Below are positions 1 through 8,720 of a stretch of 64,000 nucleotides of DNA, piece after piece (position 1 is the stretch's first letter; every line of letters starts with the position of its first letter). The notes beneath the pieces were generated by a model, which was not told where the DNA came from, ran no database searches, and saw nothing but the letters and a program-made list of their open reading frames with translations. The stretch covers positions 2,046,001 through 2,110,000 of the forward strand of contig OY782831.1 of the NCBI GenBank assembly GCA_963678375.2, read 5' to 3'. This DNA comes from JAEKNW01 sp963678375. GTDB lineage: Bacteria > Cloacimonadota > Cloacimonadia > Cloacimonadales > JAFGVF01. The translations under genes and the position numbers were made by a program.

Positions 1-770
1 AATTTAAGGTGGGTCTTGTCTAAAGGCGAGTCTTCACTTAAGGAAATCTCAAGATGCTTCAAGGCTAAGTCCATCATAGATTTTGACGCGTAGGCTATAC
101 TTAAGGTATGATTAGCTCGGTAGTAGAGGGTTTTTTCTTTACGGATGTGTTCATTAGTAATTATCTTATTAAAATAATAAATTGCCTCATAAAAGTTACT
201 TGTTCTGAACTTATAGTGACCTAAAGCTAAAAAGTAGTATGCTTTAGAGTAATCTGAACTGTCAATTGCAATATAATCTGTAAAACGCTTATAAATCTTC
301 TCTGCTTTATCCATTAATTTATTACTTGAATAATGAATAAGAAGCTGACTATAAGCTGATGCAGTTATTCTGTCTGGCTTATAAGTATCGATTAAAGCTA
401 TAATACGTTCTATTAATGAAGGAGTTTTCTGATTAAAATAATATACAGATTGAACCATATAAGCTAAAGTAATCTCTACAATTATATCTGTTTTCCCAAG
501 GGCAATCCCAACATTATCAATTGTATCTAAGAGCTTGTCTGAAGGTGGAATGGTTGTTATCAAAGCTTCAATGAGACTTGTTTCAAGTAGGTAGTGTTGA
601 GATTCTTTATTTGGCTTATAGCTATGCTTAAGTATAGTAAAGAATGCCTCATATATTTGATAACATTTCTTAACAATTATTTCACGTGTTTCTTTATTTC
701 CTCTGGCAAGCAATAAGTCTTCATATAGCTTAGATATCTTATTACTTAATTCTGTTTTTTTATTTTCCAT
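1..770 (-). CDS. Helical-repeat (TPR-like) protein, 3' end outside window
   Basis: Reading leftward from an ATG at 768-770, the frame stays open to the left edge (256 codons), so the gene continues outside the window. A good ribosome site (GGGAG) lies 5 bases before the start. The visible protein is soluble, with no signal peptide, and consists of amphipathic helices rich in Tyr, Leu and Lys. Stretches such as AYYFLALGHYKF and YEAIYYFNKII around residues 180-210 look like tetratricopeptide repeats. Such N-terminal arrays often belong to signalling proteins or regulators, but the functional end is not visible, so no role can be assigned. It diverges from the gene pair starting at 1001. Confidence 0.7.
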   Translation of the reverse strand, partial: MENKKTELSNKISKLYEDLLLARGNKETREIIVKKCYQIYEAFFTILKHSYKPNKESQHYLLETSLIEALITTIPPSDKLLDTIDNVGIALGKTDIIVEITLAYMVQSVYYFNQKTPSLIERIIALIDTYKPDRITASAYSQLLIHYSSNKLMDKAEKIYKRFTDYIAIDSSDYSKAYYFLALGHYKFRTSNFYEAIYYFNKIITNEHIRKEKTLYYRANHTLSIAYASKSMMDLALKHLEISLSEDSPLDKTHLK

Positions 771-850
771 GTAAACTCCCTTATGAAAACAATAACAAAT
801 ATGAATTTGTTACTATAAGATTATAAGTCAAGGTATTTATTATTATTTTT

Positions 851-862
851 CCCGAAAACGGG
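851..862. promoter_or_regulatory. Palindrome in divergent intergenic region
   Basis: The perfect palindromic arrangement CCCG-AAAA-CGGG sits in an otherwise very AT-rich intergenic stretch between two divergent genes, with a further TTCGGG half-site at 880-885. Its place and symmetry suit an operator, but no regulator is tied to it. Confidence 0.3.
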
Positions 863-1000
863 AAAAATTAAATGTCGATTTCGGGATATGAGGATAAACA
901 ATCATTACAAAATATTATATAAATAATCTATAAGATACTGATATGAAGGTACTTAATATAAATTGAGAAATTGGAATATTATATGCTGTATATATAATTT

Positions 1001-1204
1001 ATGAAAAATCGGAAAAATGATATGTTGCTTTTAAAAGAGAGCTTAAAACAAGCTCAAAGAGTTGGAAAACTAACTTTCAATGGAAAGGAATGGGCAATAA
1101 CTATTCTCAATTGCAGGGGAGAAATTACCAACTTTACTTTTGACCAAGATGATTATTGGCAAGTAAAGCAACTTATTCAAACTTATAACAAACAAAGGAG
1201 ATAG
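1001..1204 (+). CDS. Small hypothetical protein (67 aa)
   Basis: I do not recognise this protein. It is 67 residues, soluble and basic at both ends, with a central beta-like stretch (WAITILNCRGEITNFTF) and a helical tail (DDYWQVKQLIQTY). No Shine-Dalgarno is evident before the start at 1001. An in-frame ATG at 1022 is possible but no better supported. The ribosome site of the next gene (AGGAG) lies over its 3' end and the genes are one base apart, so the two are probably co-transcribed and translationally coupled. That coupling is the main support for it being real. Confidence 0.5.
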   Translation: MKNRKNDMLLLKESLKQAQRVGKLTFNGKEWAITILNCRGEITNFTFDQDDYWQVKQLIQTYNKQRR

Positions 1205-1205
1205 T

Positions 1206-3680
1206 ATGTTTAAGAAAAGTCTATTATTATTTTTATGTTTATTAACAAGTGTAACTTCTATACTTGCTACTACATATTACGTGTCAAAAACAGGAGATAA
1301 CACTAATGGTCTTAGCTGGTCAAGTTCTTATAATGAAGTTCAAACTGCTATAAATGCAGCTTCATATGGAGATGAAGTCTGGGTAGCCAAAGGGAAATAT
1401 CTTCCAACTGACTATAATCCAAAGGGTGCTGGAACAGCAGTTCTAAACAGAACTAAAACTTTTGTAATAAAAAATGGTATCGACTTGTATGGTGGTTTTG
1501 CTGGGACTGAAACTGAGATAGGGCAGAGAATTAATTACTGGATAGGTCAAAGCAATGAAACTATTCTCTCAGGTGATTTGAATAATGATGATGATTATTC
1601 TCAATGGGAAACATATAATCATAGTTTAATTAAAAATACAGAAAACTCATATAATGTTATCTATTATTACAATGTGTATTCAACTACTATTGTTGATGGA
1701 TTCACTATTTCTGGAGGAAATGCTAATAAGAAAGTTTCAGGCAAACCCTATCATGATGGAGGAGGAGCTCATTTGACTTCTTCTCATGCTTACTTGAAGA
1801 ACTGCAGAATAATATATAATCAAGCAGTTAATGCTGCAGGTGCAATTACTTTTTCTGGAGGAGAACTCTGGGATTGTGTAATCTCACGTAATAGAACAGT
1901 TGTTCAAAGTACTGATGCAGGTGATGCTGGTGGTGTTAAGTTGCATAATGGTGGTAAATTAATAAACTCAATAGTAACAGATAACTATTCAGTAGAAAGC
2001 TCTGCTAGAGGTGGTGGTGTTTGTTGTTCTTGGAGGTCTCCAGGTCATGCAATAATCAACTGTGTAATTGCTAATAATAAAACAGCTGGAACTGGTGGTG
2101 GAATTGGTAACTATGGAACTTATTCCTCTTATACAAAGGCATATAATACAATTATCTGGGGGAATACAAGGAACGGTATTTCTAATCAAATTGGTGGGAC
2201 AGGCACTTCTTTATATTATTGTGGTGTTGAAGGTGGATATTCTGGAACTGGTAACTATAATCTAAGTTCTGATAATGATGCAGCAACTGGACCTAATTTT
2301 TATAATTCAGATGCGGGTGATTGGCGTTTAAGGATTACTTCTCCATTATTAAATATTGGTTCAAATACTTATACGTCTAGTCCTGTAAGTGTTTCTACTG
2401 ATATTCTAGGGAATCCAAGAATCATTGAAAGCATTGTAGACTTAGGACCTTATGAACATTTTTATCAAGTTGCTCTTCAACCTGATGCTAATGGGGTAAT
2501 CTATGTAAAAAGTGTTGCTTCAGGTACTGCAGATGGATCATCATGGGAAAATGCTACTTCTTCCTTACAAGGAGCATTGGATTCAAGTGCTGAACAGGTT
2601 TGGATTGCTGAAGGTACTTATTATCCAACAGAAAACTTACCAGGTCTTGAAGGTGATTTAAGAGCTCAATCATTTATTTTAAACAGTGATAAGCAAATAT
2701 ACGGAGGTTTTCCAGCGGAAGCAAATACAATAGATAACTCAACCTTAGATTCTCGCAATAGTGATGAATATCTGGTTTTTTTAACAGGAGATATTGGTCA
2801 GCCAGGTGTTAATGATGATAATTCTTATCATGTTCTCTATTCTCAAAACATATCTTCATTTACAGTCTTAGATGGATTAATCATTAGTGGGGGAAATGCT
2901 AACGGAGATGCTCCTCATGATCAAGGTGGAGCTATCTATTTGGTTGATTCTTCTCCTACAATAAATGATGTTAATGTGGAAGATAATCAATCTGACTCAG
3001 GACCTGAACCGATTCTCTTAGAAGGTGAATCAAGTCCTGTTATTACAGATAGTCCAGGAATGGATGACACCTTACCTGTTCAACTAACATCATTCACTGC
3101 AACACTTACAAGTACAAACTCATCAAGGATTATGTGGCACACAGCATCTGAATCAAACTTAGTTGGTTATAACATTTTTAGAAGTGAAGTAGATGATTTT
3201 ACTTCTGCAATGAGGATTAATCCGATATATATTCAAGCTCAAAACAATGCTAATGGCTCTGAATATTCTTATACTGATCAAGAAGTTGAAATGGATGTAA
3301 TCTATTACTATTGGTTAGAATCTACAGAAATTAGTGGTTATGTTGAATATTTTGGTCCAATCTCTCTGAAGATAGGTGAAGGAGAAGATGTTATTGATCC
3401 TGTAAATACTCTTACAAATCTTAAAGATAACTATCCAAATCCATTTAATCCTGAAACAAAATTTGATTTCTATGTTAAAGAGGGAGAAAGAGCTAGCTTT
3501 AAAATATTCAATCTAAAGGGACAAGTAATACAATCGCTAGATAATATCACAAGTGGCAAGGGTGAATATACTTGGGATGGTAGAGATAAGTCTGGATTAC
3601 CTGTCGCTTCAGGTATTTATTTCTATAGTTTGAAAACTCAGTCATACAGTTCTCTAAAGAAAATGATATTGAGAAAATAG
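1206..3680 (+). CDS. Secreted beta-helix surface protein with C-terminal sorting domain
   Basis: The 824-residue protein has a signal peptide (residues 1-21, ending SILA) followed by a right-handed beta-helix of the polymorphic outer-membrane/pectate-lyase-like type. The N-terminal helix unit (about 22-420: YYVSKTGDN...GLSWSSSY, then GGxxGN/GGA turns) is repeated in shortened form at about 430-620 (IYVKSVASGTADGSSWENA). A fibronectin-III-like segment (about 640-735) follows. The C-terminus (about 745-824) has YPNPFNPETKF, FKIFNLKGQVI and GIYFYSL, the hallmark of the FlgD-Ig/type A sorting family used in type IX-like secretion. The ribosome site AGGAG fixes the start. It is likely surface-exposed or adhesive. 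No catalytic residues are evident. Confidence 0.85.
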   Translation: MFKKSLLLFLCLLTSVTSILATTYYVSKTGDNTNGLSWSSSYNEVQTAINAASYGDEVWVAKGKYLPTDYNPKGAGTAVLNRTKTFVIKNGIDLYGGFAGTETEIGQRINYWIGQSNETILSGDLNNDDDYSQWETYNHSLIKNTENSYNVIYYYNVYSTTIVDGFTISGGNANKKVSGKPYHDGGGAHLTSSHAYLKNCRIIYNQAVNAAGAITFSGGELWDCVISRNRTVVQSTDAGDAGGVKLHNGGKLINSIVTDNYSVESSARGGGVCCSWRSPGHAIINCVIANNKTAGTGGGIGNYGTYSSYTKAYNTIIWGNTRNGISNQIGGTGTSLYYCGVEGGYSGTGNYNLSSDNDAATGPNFYNSDAGDWRLRITSPLLNIGSNTYTSSPVSVSTDILGNPRIIESIVDLGPYEHFYQVALQPDANGVIYVKSVASGTADGSSWENATSSLQGALDSSAEQVWIAEGTYYPTENLPGLEGDLRAQSFILNSDKQIYGGFPAEANTIDNSTLDSRNSDEYLVFLTGDIGQPGVNDDNSYHVLYSQNISSFTVLDGLIISGGNANGDAPHDQGGAIYLVDSSPTINDVNVEDNQSDSGPEPILLEGESSPVITDSPGMDDTLPVQLTSFTATLTSTNSSRIMWHTASESNLVGYNIFRSEVDDFTSAMRINPIYIQAQNNANGSEYSYTDQEVEMDVIYYYWLESTEISGYVEYFGPISLKIGEGEDVIDPVNTLTNLKDNYPNPFNPETKFDFYVKEGERASFKIFNLKGQVIQSLDNITSGKGEYTWDGRDKSGLPVASGIYFYSLKTQSYSSLKKMILRK

Positions 3681-3756
3681 AATCATATGCCCCCATGAGC
3701 TTCGGAATCCTATTATAATGGGTTTTCTAAGGCATTGACAAAATGATATAATAATT

Positions 3757-3787
3757 AAAAATGGCACGGCATCAGTCGTGCCATTCT
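3757..3787. terminator. Bidirectional intrinsic terminator
   Basis: A perfect 9-bp stem (AATGGCACG at 3760-3768 with CGTGCCATT at 3777-3785, 8-base loop) is flanked by an A-run on the left and T-rich sequence on the right. It lies between convergent genes ending at 3680 and 3788, so it can serve both strands. Confidence 0.75.
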
Positions 3788-4789
3788 TTATAAAAGCTCT
3801 TTGCTATTAGCCTCAATAATCAATTTCATCCATTTAACAGCTTCAACAGGGTACTTGCCGATAGCAGTCTCATCAGATAATGTTACACCACTTGCACCAT
3901 CAAAAATAGCATTAGCTACATCTGATATTTCAGCTCTAGTAGGGGATGGTTTATCTACCATGGATTCCATCATCTGAGTAGCAACAAAGAATGGCTTGTC
4001 CAAATCTTGGCATTTTCTACTAATTTGCTTTTGGAGAGTAGGCAATTTTGGAATCGAGACTTCTATTCCTAGGTCTCCTCTGGCTATATAAAGGTAATCA
4101 GAGTTTTTAATAATGCTATCCATGTTAGAAAGTGATTTAGCAGTTTCAAATTTTGCTAGAATATAAGGTTTATGATTAACTTGCAAGGTGTTAAGATAGC
4201 TTGAGAATTCTTCAATATCTTTAGCTGAACTAACAAAGGATAAGGCATAGAAGTCTGGTTTTATACTTAAAGTTGCTTGAATAATATTCTTATCTTGAGG
4301 AGATAGAAAGTCATTGTGGAGGCATTTACCAGGAATAGCAAAATGGCAGTTTGGTCTCAAATTATTACTATTATCAACAGTAATAGTAATGAAATCATTT
4401 TGAATATCTGTCACTAAACCTGTAAAATCTCCATCTTGAAGATAAAATCTATCACCTTTCGTGATAAGCTTATGATTAATATTGTTAGAAAAGAAGTAAT
4501 CCTCTTTTTTAGGGGTAAAGTAGATCTTAGTTGATTCTTTAGCAGACAGGTTATGTGATCTTCTTAAATTAGCGATTCTCACTTCTGGACCAGGTAAATC
4601 TATCATTATTTTTACAGTTTGGAGCTTGGTAATGGCAATTTTCCTGATTAATGATATTTTACTTATAGCATCTTCTATTTTTGTGTGAGACATATTAATA
4701 CGAAAAATACTTGATCCATTTTCTAGCATGCTCTCTATGAGTTCAGGAGTAATAGTTGAAGTATTTATGGTAGTGATGATATCAATCAT
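3788..4789 (-). CDS. Pyruvate kinase-like protein lacking the C-terminal domain
   Basis: This 333-residue protein matches the pyruvate kinase barrel (A) plus B domain. Residues seen include Arg30 and the RINMSH strand, D64 with GPEVR (64-71), the AKFE lysine motif, ARGDLGIE and ATQMMESM with PTRAE. Bacterial pyruvate kinases are usually about 470-580 residues. This one ends at the last barrel helix, where the roughly 120-residue regulatory C-domain would begin, with a normal stop and a terminator just beyond. The usual Lys of DTKGPEIR is Pro66, and the Gly after SH is Thr36. It overlaps coaE by 8 bases. It could be an unregulated short pyruvate kinase or a relative with a changed role. Confidence 0.8.
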   Translation of the reverse strand: MIDIITTINTSTITPELIESMLENGSSIFRINMSHTKIEDAISKISLIRKIAITKLQTVKIMIDLPGPEVRIANLRRSHNLSAKESTKIYFTPKKEDYFFSNNINHKLITKGDRFYLQDGDFTGLVTDIQNDFITITVDNSNNLRPNCHFAIPGKCLHNDFLSPQDKNIIQATLSIKPDFYALSFVSSAKDIEEFSSYLNTLQVNHKPYILAKFETAKSLSNMDSIIKNSDYLYIARGDLGIEVSIPKLPTLQKQISRKCQDLDKPFFVATQMMESMVDKPSPTRAEISDVANAIFDGASGVTLSDETAIGKYPVEAVKWMKLIIEANSKELL

Positions 4790-5414
4790 TTAGGCCTTTA
4801 AAATCTTTTTTATGTTTCATCTTAATAGTTGGTAATATCTTGATCAATTGATCAACTTTTCTTTTTAGTTGATTAAGGTCATTATTATTATTAATGACAT
4901 AATCAGCTTTTTTTTCTTTAACTTGGTTAGAGTATTGACTGGCTAGTTTAATTTTAGCATCTTCCAGCTTCAGTTGGTTTCTCCTCATTAAGCGGATTAA
5001 CTGATTTTCTTGCCTAGTTGAAACAGTGATTATAAAATCAAAATAATTCTCAAGTTCAGCTTCAAAGAGAAGAGGTACTTCAAAGAAGATGTAGTCACTG
5101 GTAGCTTGGTCAATCAAGATTCGCATTAGCTTAAAAATCTGGGGATGAGTTACTGAGTTGAGATATTGTAAATGAGCCTTATTTCGAAAGACTATCTGAC
5201 TAAGTTTGTTTCTATCAATCTGTCCGTCTCTAGATAGTATTTCTCTTCCTAGCTTATCTGCTAGTTTTTCTTTTACCTCTTCAATTTCCAGAGCTTTATG
5301 ACCTAATTGATCTGTAGAATGTACTTGGTAACCTTTTTTAGTTAATAACTTAACCACTTCTGTTTTACCTGAGGCAATAGAGCCTGTTATTCCGATGATT
5401 AGTGTTTTATTCAT
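4782..5414 (-). CDS. coaE: Dephospho-CoA kinase
   Basis: The product catalyses the last step of coenzyme A synthesis, ATP-dependent phosphorylation of the dephospho-CoA ribose 3'-hydroxyl. The P-loop GITGSIASGKT lies at residues 8-18, followed by the STDQLGHKAL substrate segment and the FFEVPLLFEAELE motif near residue 110. The length of 210 residues is normal. It lies 3 bases after folP and overlaps the pyruvate kinase-like gene by 8 bases, indicating one transcript. Its pathway partner coaD is at 25446 in the same window. Confidence 0.93.
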   Translation of the reverse strand: MNKTLIIGITGSIASGKTEVVKLLTKKGYQVHSTDQLGHKALEIEEVKEKLADKLGREILSRDGQIDRNKLSQIVFRNKAHLQYLNSVTHPQIFKLMRILIDQATSDYIFFEVPLLFEAELENYFDFIITVSTRQENQLIRLMRRNQLKLEDAKIKLASQYSNQVKEKKADYVINNNNDLNQLKRKVDQLIKILPTIKMKHKKDFKGLND

Positions 5415-5417
5415 AAT

Positions 5418-6614
5418 CTATAATTCGAAATCAAGCTTTTCACTTTCGCTGAGTACTTGTAAGAGTTGGGCATTATCTTTTACATTATGCACTCTTACAA
5501 TATCAATTTTCTTATTGAAGGCTATTGCTGTTGTAGCCATAGTTCCACCTTCTCTCTCTTTAGCTTTTGATGGTGAAATCATATTAATAAAGCTCTTTCT
5601 GGAAGCTGCAAGCAGTATCTTACAGCCAAGAATATGAAACTCATCAATTCTTTTTAAAATAGTAAGATTGTGTTCTAATTTTTTTCCAAAACCAATACCT
5701 GGATCAATGATTATTCTCTCTAATGCTATTCCTTGGCTAATGAGAAAGGCAATTCTTTCTTCAAAGAAGTTAATTATTTCATTAATTACATTTTCATAAA
5801 TAGGGTTTTCTTGCATAGTCTCTGGATTTCCTTGCATATGCATTAAACATACTTTACTTTGAGGAAACTCCTGCAAGACCTTTATCATATTACTATCACC
5901 CTTTAAGGCAGTAATATCATTGATAATATTAGCTCCGTTCATTATTGCTTGACGAGCAACTTCAGACTTGTAGGTATCTACTGAAATCGGTATTTTAGAT
6001 TGCTGCCTGATTGCTTTTATTGCTGGGATCACCCTTTCAAGTTCTTCTTCAAGTGAGATTCTTGTAGAACCAGGTCTAGTTGATTCCCCACCTATATCAA
6101 TAATGCTTGCACCTTCTTTAACCATCTCTAATGCTCTATCAACAGCTTTATCTAAAGCAAAATGCTCATTCCCATCAGAAAAAGAATCTGGAGTTACATT
6201 CAAAATTCCCATGATTTCGGGAGTAAAATCTTTACCCTTGTCTTCTAATGACCAATAAAGAAGTTGCTTACGAAATATAGGTAATTCTTCTCTAATTTCA
6301 GGTAAGCCCATAGAGGTATAATGTCTCATTCTAGTTATAAGAGAGAGTAATTTATTTGCTCCCCCCATAAAAAGTAAATTAGTAAGTTTTTTATGACCTT
6401 CTACAATACCTCTACTCATGGCAACATCAGCCCCAATTATGAGAGCTTCCTGTTTCATTATATTAGCAGCTCCAGTCTCAACATTATATAGGAGAAGTGA
6501 ACGACCAACAGCTTTGGGTGCCATAACCTCTACTCCTTGAGAGGAAACACCTATCTTTTGGAGGATTTCGCGAGCATCGTGAATGGTGGGTATGGTAATT
6601 ATTCTATTTTTCAT
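5418..6614 (-). CDS. folP: Dihydropteroate synthase with N-terminal extension
   Basis: The enzyme joins p-aminobenzoate to hydroxymethyl-dihydropterin diphosphate in folate synthesis. The core begins near residue 139 with GILNVTPDSFSDG, followed by IDIGGESTRPGS, ISVDTYKSEVA, INDITA, LMHMQGNP and IIIDPGIGFGK, and a KxxxRVHxV-like end (IDIVRVHNV). The core is a complete DHPS. About 135 residues precede it (MAPKAVGR, GADVAMSRGIVEG), a domain absent from the short E. coli type but reminiscent of long archaeal and thermophile forms. GGAG precedes the start. It is followed closely by coaE. Confidence 0.92.
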   Translation of the reverse strand: MKNRIITIPTIHDAREILQKIGVSSQGVEVMAPKAVGRSLLLYNVETGAANIMKQEALIIGADVAMSRGIVEGHKKLTNLLFMGGANKLLSLITRMRHYTSMGLPEIREELPIFRKQLLYWSLEDKGKDFTPEIMGILNVTPDSFSDGNEHFALDKAVDRALEMVKEGASIIDIGGESTRPGSTRISLEEELERVIPAIKAIRQQSKIPISVDTYKSEVARQAIMNGANIINDITALKGDSNMIKVLQEFPQSKVCLMHMQGNPETMQENPIYENVINEIINFFEERIAFLISQGIALERIIIDPGIGFGKKLEHNLTILKRIDEFHILGCKILLAASRKSFINMISPSKAKEREGGTMATTAIAFNKKIDIVRVHNVKDNAQLLQVLSESEKLDFEL

Positions 6615-6702
6615 TTAATCTCCATCTATTTGTTTTTTCCTTTTATTGGGTACTATTTTACATATCTCGCAGCGAAGAGGACAGGGGGTGCTCCCCTAAA
6701 AC

Positions 6703-7506
6703 TTAATTCTGATTTATATCTACTAATTTATTCCTATACTGTAATACATAAACACCTGAGGTCATACCTCTTAGCTTTCCAGCTTGATCGGCATCTTGTA
6801 AGATATCAATAACCCAAACAGCTAACTCACTATTACCTTCAATGTTTTGCAGAGAACCCTTAATTTTTCCGTCTCTAATCTCGAAATAAATTTTACATGT
6901 TTGAGATACTTTTTTGCTTGGGTCAAATTCTTTCCCTGCAAACAAAGATCTTATTAGGGAATCATCTCCTCCAAAGTTTGTTTCTTCAAAGAAATCACTA
7001 GTACCTGTAAAGGAAATAAAAATTGTATCTTGTTTAGTTTTACTGAATTTTTTTGTATCAACCTTAATAGGTTCATTATCCCCTAAAGATTCGTGCACAT
7101 CGTGGATATCATAGTCAATTATATGAGAGTTAGGAGCTACAATATCCCTATTTCTATTAGCATAGGTAGAAGCTGTGTGAGTCCTATCTTGAAATCTGTC
7201 CTTATCATCTTCTTCGAAAAGATTAAAAGTGTAGTCTTCATCTGCATCTGATTCTTTTTCTCCTTCAACAGTTGGTTTCATGAATTGATCAATTGGTATT
7301 GAGGAGGCTTCTTTTTGAGCAGTTTGAGCTATTTTTGTTTGCTTGATAGCCTCAACTTCTGTTTCAATTTCTTCAACTTTTTCAACTTCAATTGCTAACT
7401 CTTTCACTTGAGGAGGAATGTAGTCAGGTATATCAATGCTATAAAGAAACAAGAGAGCATGTAGGAGAAGTGAAATCATTAAGGGAATCACGAAGTTCTT
7501 TTTCAT
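6703..7506 (-). CDS. TonB-like energy transducer
   Basis: The 267-residue protein has a single N-terminal membrane anchor (about residues 6-24), a Glu/Val-rich linker (KEVEKVEEIETEVEA), a long polar periplasmic region and a C-terminal domain (about 200-260: KIYFEIRDGKIKGSL, LAVWVIDILQDA) resembling the TonB/TolA C-terminal fold. It lies 3 bases after exbD, completing an ExbB-ExbD-TonB set that would couple the proton gradient to outer-membrane transport or envelope upkeep. Whether the partners are TonB receptors or a Tol-Pal system is not visible here. A small GC-rich hairpin without a T-run lies between it and folP (about 6678-6697). Confidence 0.75.
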   Translation of the reverse strand: MKKNFVIPLMISLLLHALLFLYSIDIPDYIPPQVKELAIEVEKVEEIETEVEAIKQTKIAQTAQKEASSIPIDQFMKPTVEGEKESDADEDYTFNLFEEDDKDRFQDRTHTASTYANRNRDIVAPNSHIIDYDIHDVHESLGDNEPIKVDTKKFSKTKQDTIFISFTGTSDFFEETNFGGDDSLIRSLFAGKEFDPSKKVSQTCKIYFEIRDGKIKGSLQNIEGNSELAVWVIDILQDADQAGKLRGMTSGVYVLQYRNKLVDINQN

Positions 7507-7509
7507 AAT

Positions 7510-7923
7510 CTAATCTACATTATAACGTGTTGGGTAGGAGATTCTTTTGGCTCCTACTTCAGTTACTATATCATGAACAGGGACAATGTTTTTCCACTGT
7601 ACTTCTTCATCAACCCAGATTTCAACCTTAGAGTCAGGTTCTTCAATCAAACGGGTTCTTAACTCAGCAGCAAAGTCAGCTTCATTATAGACTTTATTTT
7701 TGTTATCTAAACACAAGTCATTATCTTTGGTAATGATAACTTTAATAATATTTCCAGAAGGGAGCTTGCTTGTACTAACAGATTGGGGAAGATTAACACC
7801 AATAGAGTTTATATTGACGAAGTTGGATGATAGTAGAAGAAATATGATTAATAGAAAGACAACATCTGTCATAGATATTAAAACTGTAGAAGTTATCTTC
7901 TTCTTCTTAACATCAATCTTCAT
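7510..7923 (-). CDS. exbD: ExbD/TolR biopolymer transport protein
   Basis: This is a 137-residue single-pass protein. The N-terminal KKKITSTVLISMTDVVFLLIIFLLL carries the membrane helix with the conserved Asp (SMTDVVF, residue 20) used for proton coupling, and a periplasmic ExbD domain follows. It lies 2 bases after exbB and is followed by the TonB-like gene, the classical order. It could equally be called tolR. Confidence 0.88.
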   Translation of the reverse strand: MKIDVKKKKITSTVLISMTDVVFLLIIFLLLSSNFVNINSIGVNLPQSVSTSKLPSGNIIKVIITKDNDLCLDNKNKVYNEADFAAELRTRLIEEPDSKVEIWVDEEVQWKNIVPVHDIVTEVGAKRISYPTRYNVD

Positions 7924-7925
7924 GA

Positions 7926-8531
7926 TTAATCCCTATTCTCTTCTCTAAACTTGAGAATTAAATGATGACCACTTTCTTCAATCTTTCCTGCTATATTTTC
8001 TATTGAAGAAACAAAGTAGTTGTTAAAAATTAAAGCAATAATACCAACAACTAACCCACCAATAGTAGTTAACATAGCCTCCCAGATGCCATTAGCAAGC
8101 ATACTGATATCAACTCCACCCTTTGAGATACCTATATTCATAAAGACCTTTACCATTCCTGAGGCTGTCCCTAAAAATCCAATCAAAGGTGCTATGGCTG
8201 AAAGAGTTGAAAGTACACCTATATGCTTTTCCAGCTGTTTAATCTCAACTTTTGCCTTAGTCTCCATCTCTTCATTAGCATCCTTTTCTCCATAAGCAAG
8301 ATATTCAACCCCTCTCTTCAAAGTCTTTGTTAATGGAGACTCTATTACGGTATCATTAACAAAATCTTTAATATCTTTTAATTTTGTTAAAGTTTCTAAC
8401 TCATTAGCAAACTCTTCATCTTGTTTCTTGGCCTTGAAAATTACAATGAATCTTTCTATAATGACTGCTATTGTTATTATTGAAGCTAATAACAAGACAT
8501 ACATCAATATTCCACCTCTGGCAATAAACAT
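7926..8531 (-). CDS. exbB: MotA/TolQ/ExbB proton channel protein
   Basis: This 201-residue inner-membrane protein has an N-terminal membrane helix (about 8-28), a cytoplasmic loop and two further helices (about 105-165). The family signature LSAIAPLIGFLGTASGMVKVF and the later IWEAMLTTIGGLVVGIIAL are clear. It forms the proton channel with ExbD. GGAGG lies before the ATG. First gene of the ExbB-ExbD-TonB-like operon. The repeat hairpins at 8617-8684 lie between it and add. Confidence 0.9.
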   Translation of the reverse strand: MFIARGGILMYVLLLASIITIAVIIERFIVIFKAKKQDEEFANELETLTKLKDIKDFVNDTVIESPLTKTLKRGVEYLAYGEKDANEEMETKAKVEIKQLEKHIGVLSTLSAIAPLIGFLGTASGMVKVFMNIGISKGGVDISMLANGIWEAMLTTIGGLVVGIIALIFNNYFVSSIENIAGKIEESGHHLILKFREENRD

Positions 8532-8616
8532 CTAAGGTCCTCCGATATTTTTTATCACATTTTTTTCTTTTTTTTATATATGGAGTGTAAGCATCCCTGC
8601 TTTCACATCTTTCTGG

Positions 8617-8684
8617 TGGCAGGGATGCCACCAGTCCATAGTTTTCTTATTTCCACCTATGGCAGGGATGCCATCAGTCCATAG
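8617..8684. repeat. Two direct copies of a hairpin-forming 25-mer
   Basis: Copies at 8617-8641 and 8660-8684 share TGGCAGGGATGCCA with a CAGTCCATAG tail and differ at one base. Each contains its own perfect stem-loop: GGTGGCA/TGCCACC around GGGA in the first, ATGGCA/TGCCAT in the second. An inverted copy of the core, GCATCCCTGC, lies at 8591-8600. The unit is more GC-rich than its surroundings and has no T-run, so it looks like a REP-like element more than a terminator. Confidence 0.6.
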
Positions 8685-8720
8685 TGCTAGCTAAGTCTAA
8701 TTTGCTGATAGTTACTAAGC

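Noticed and set aside
3735..3756. TTGACA followed by TATAAT before the pyruvate kinase-like gene's 3' end
   Set aside because: Spacing is far too short for a promoter and no rightward gene follows.
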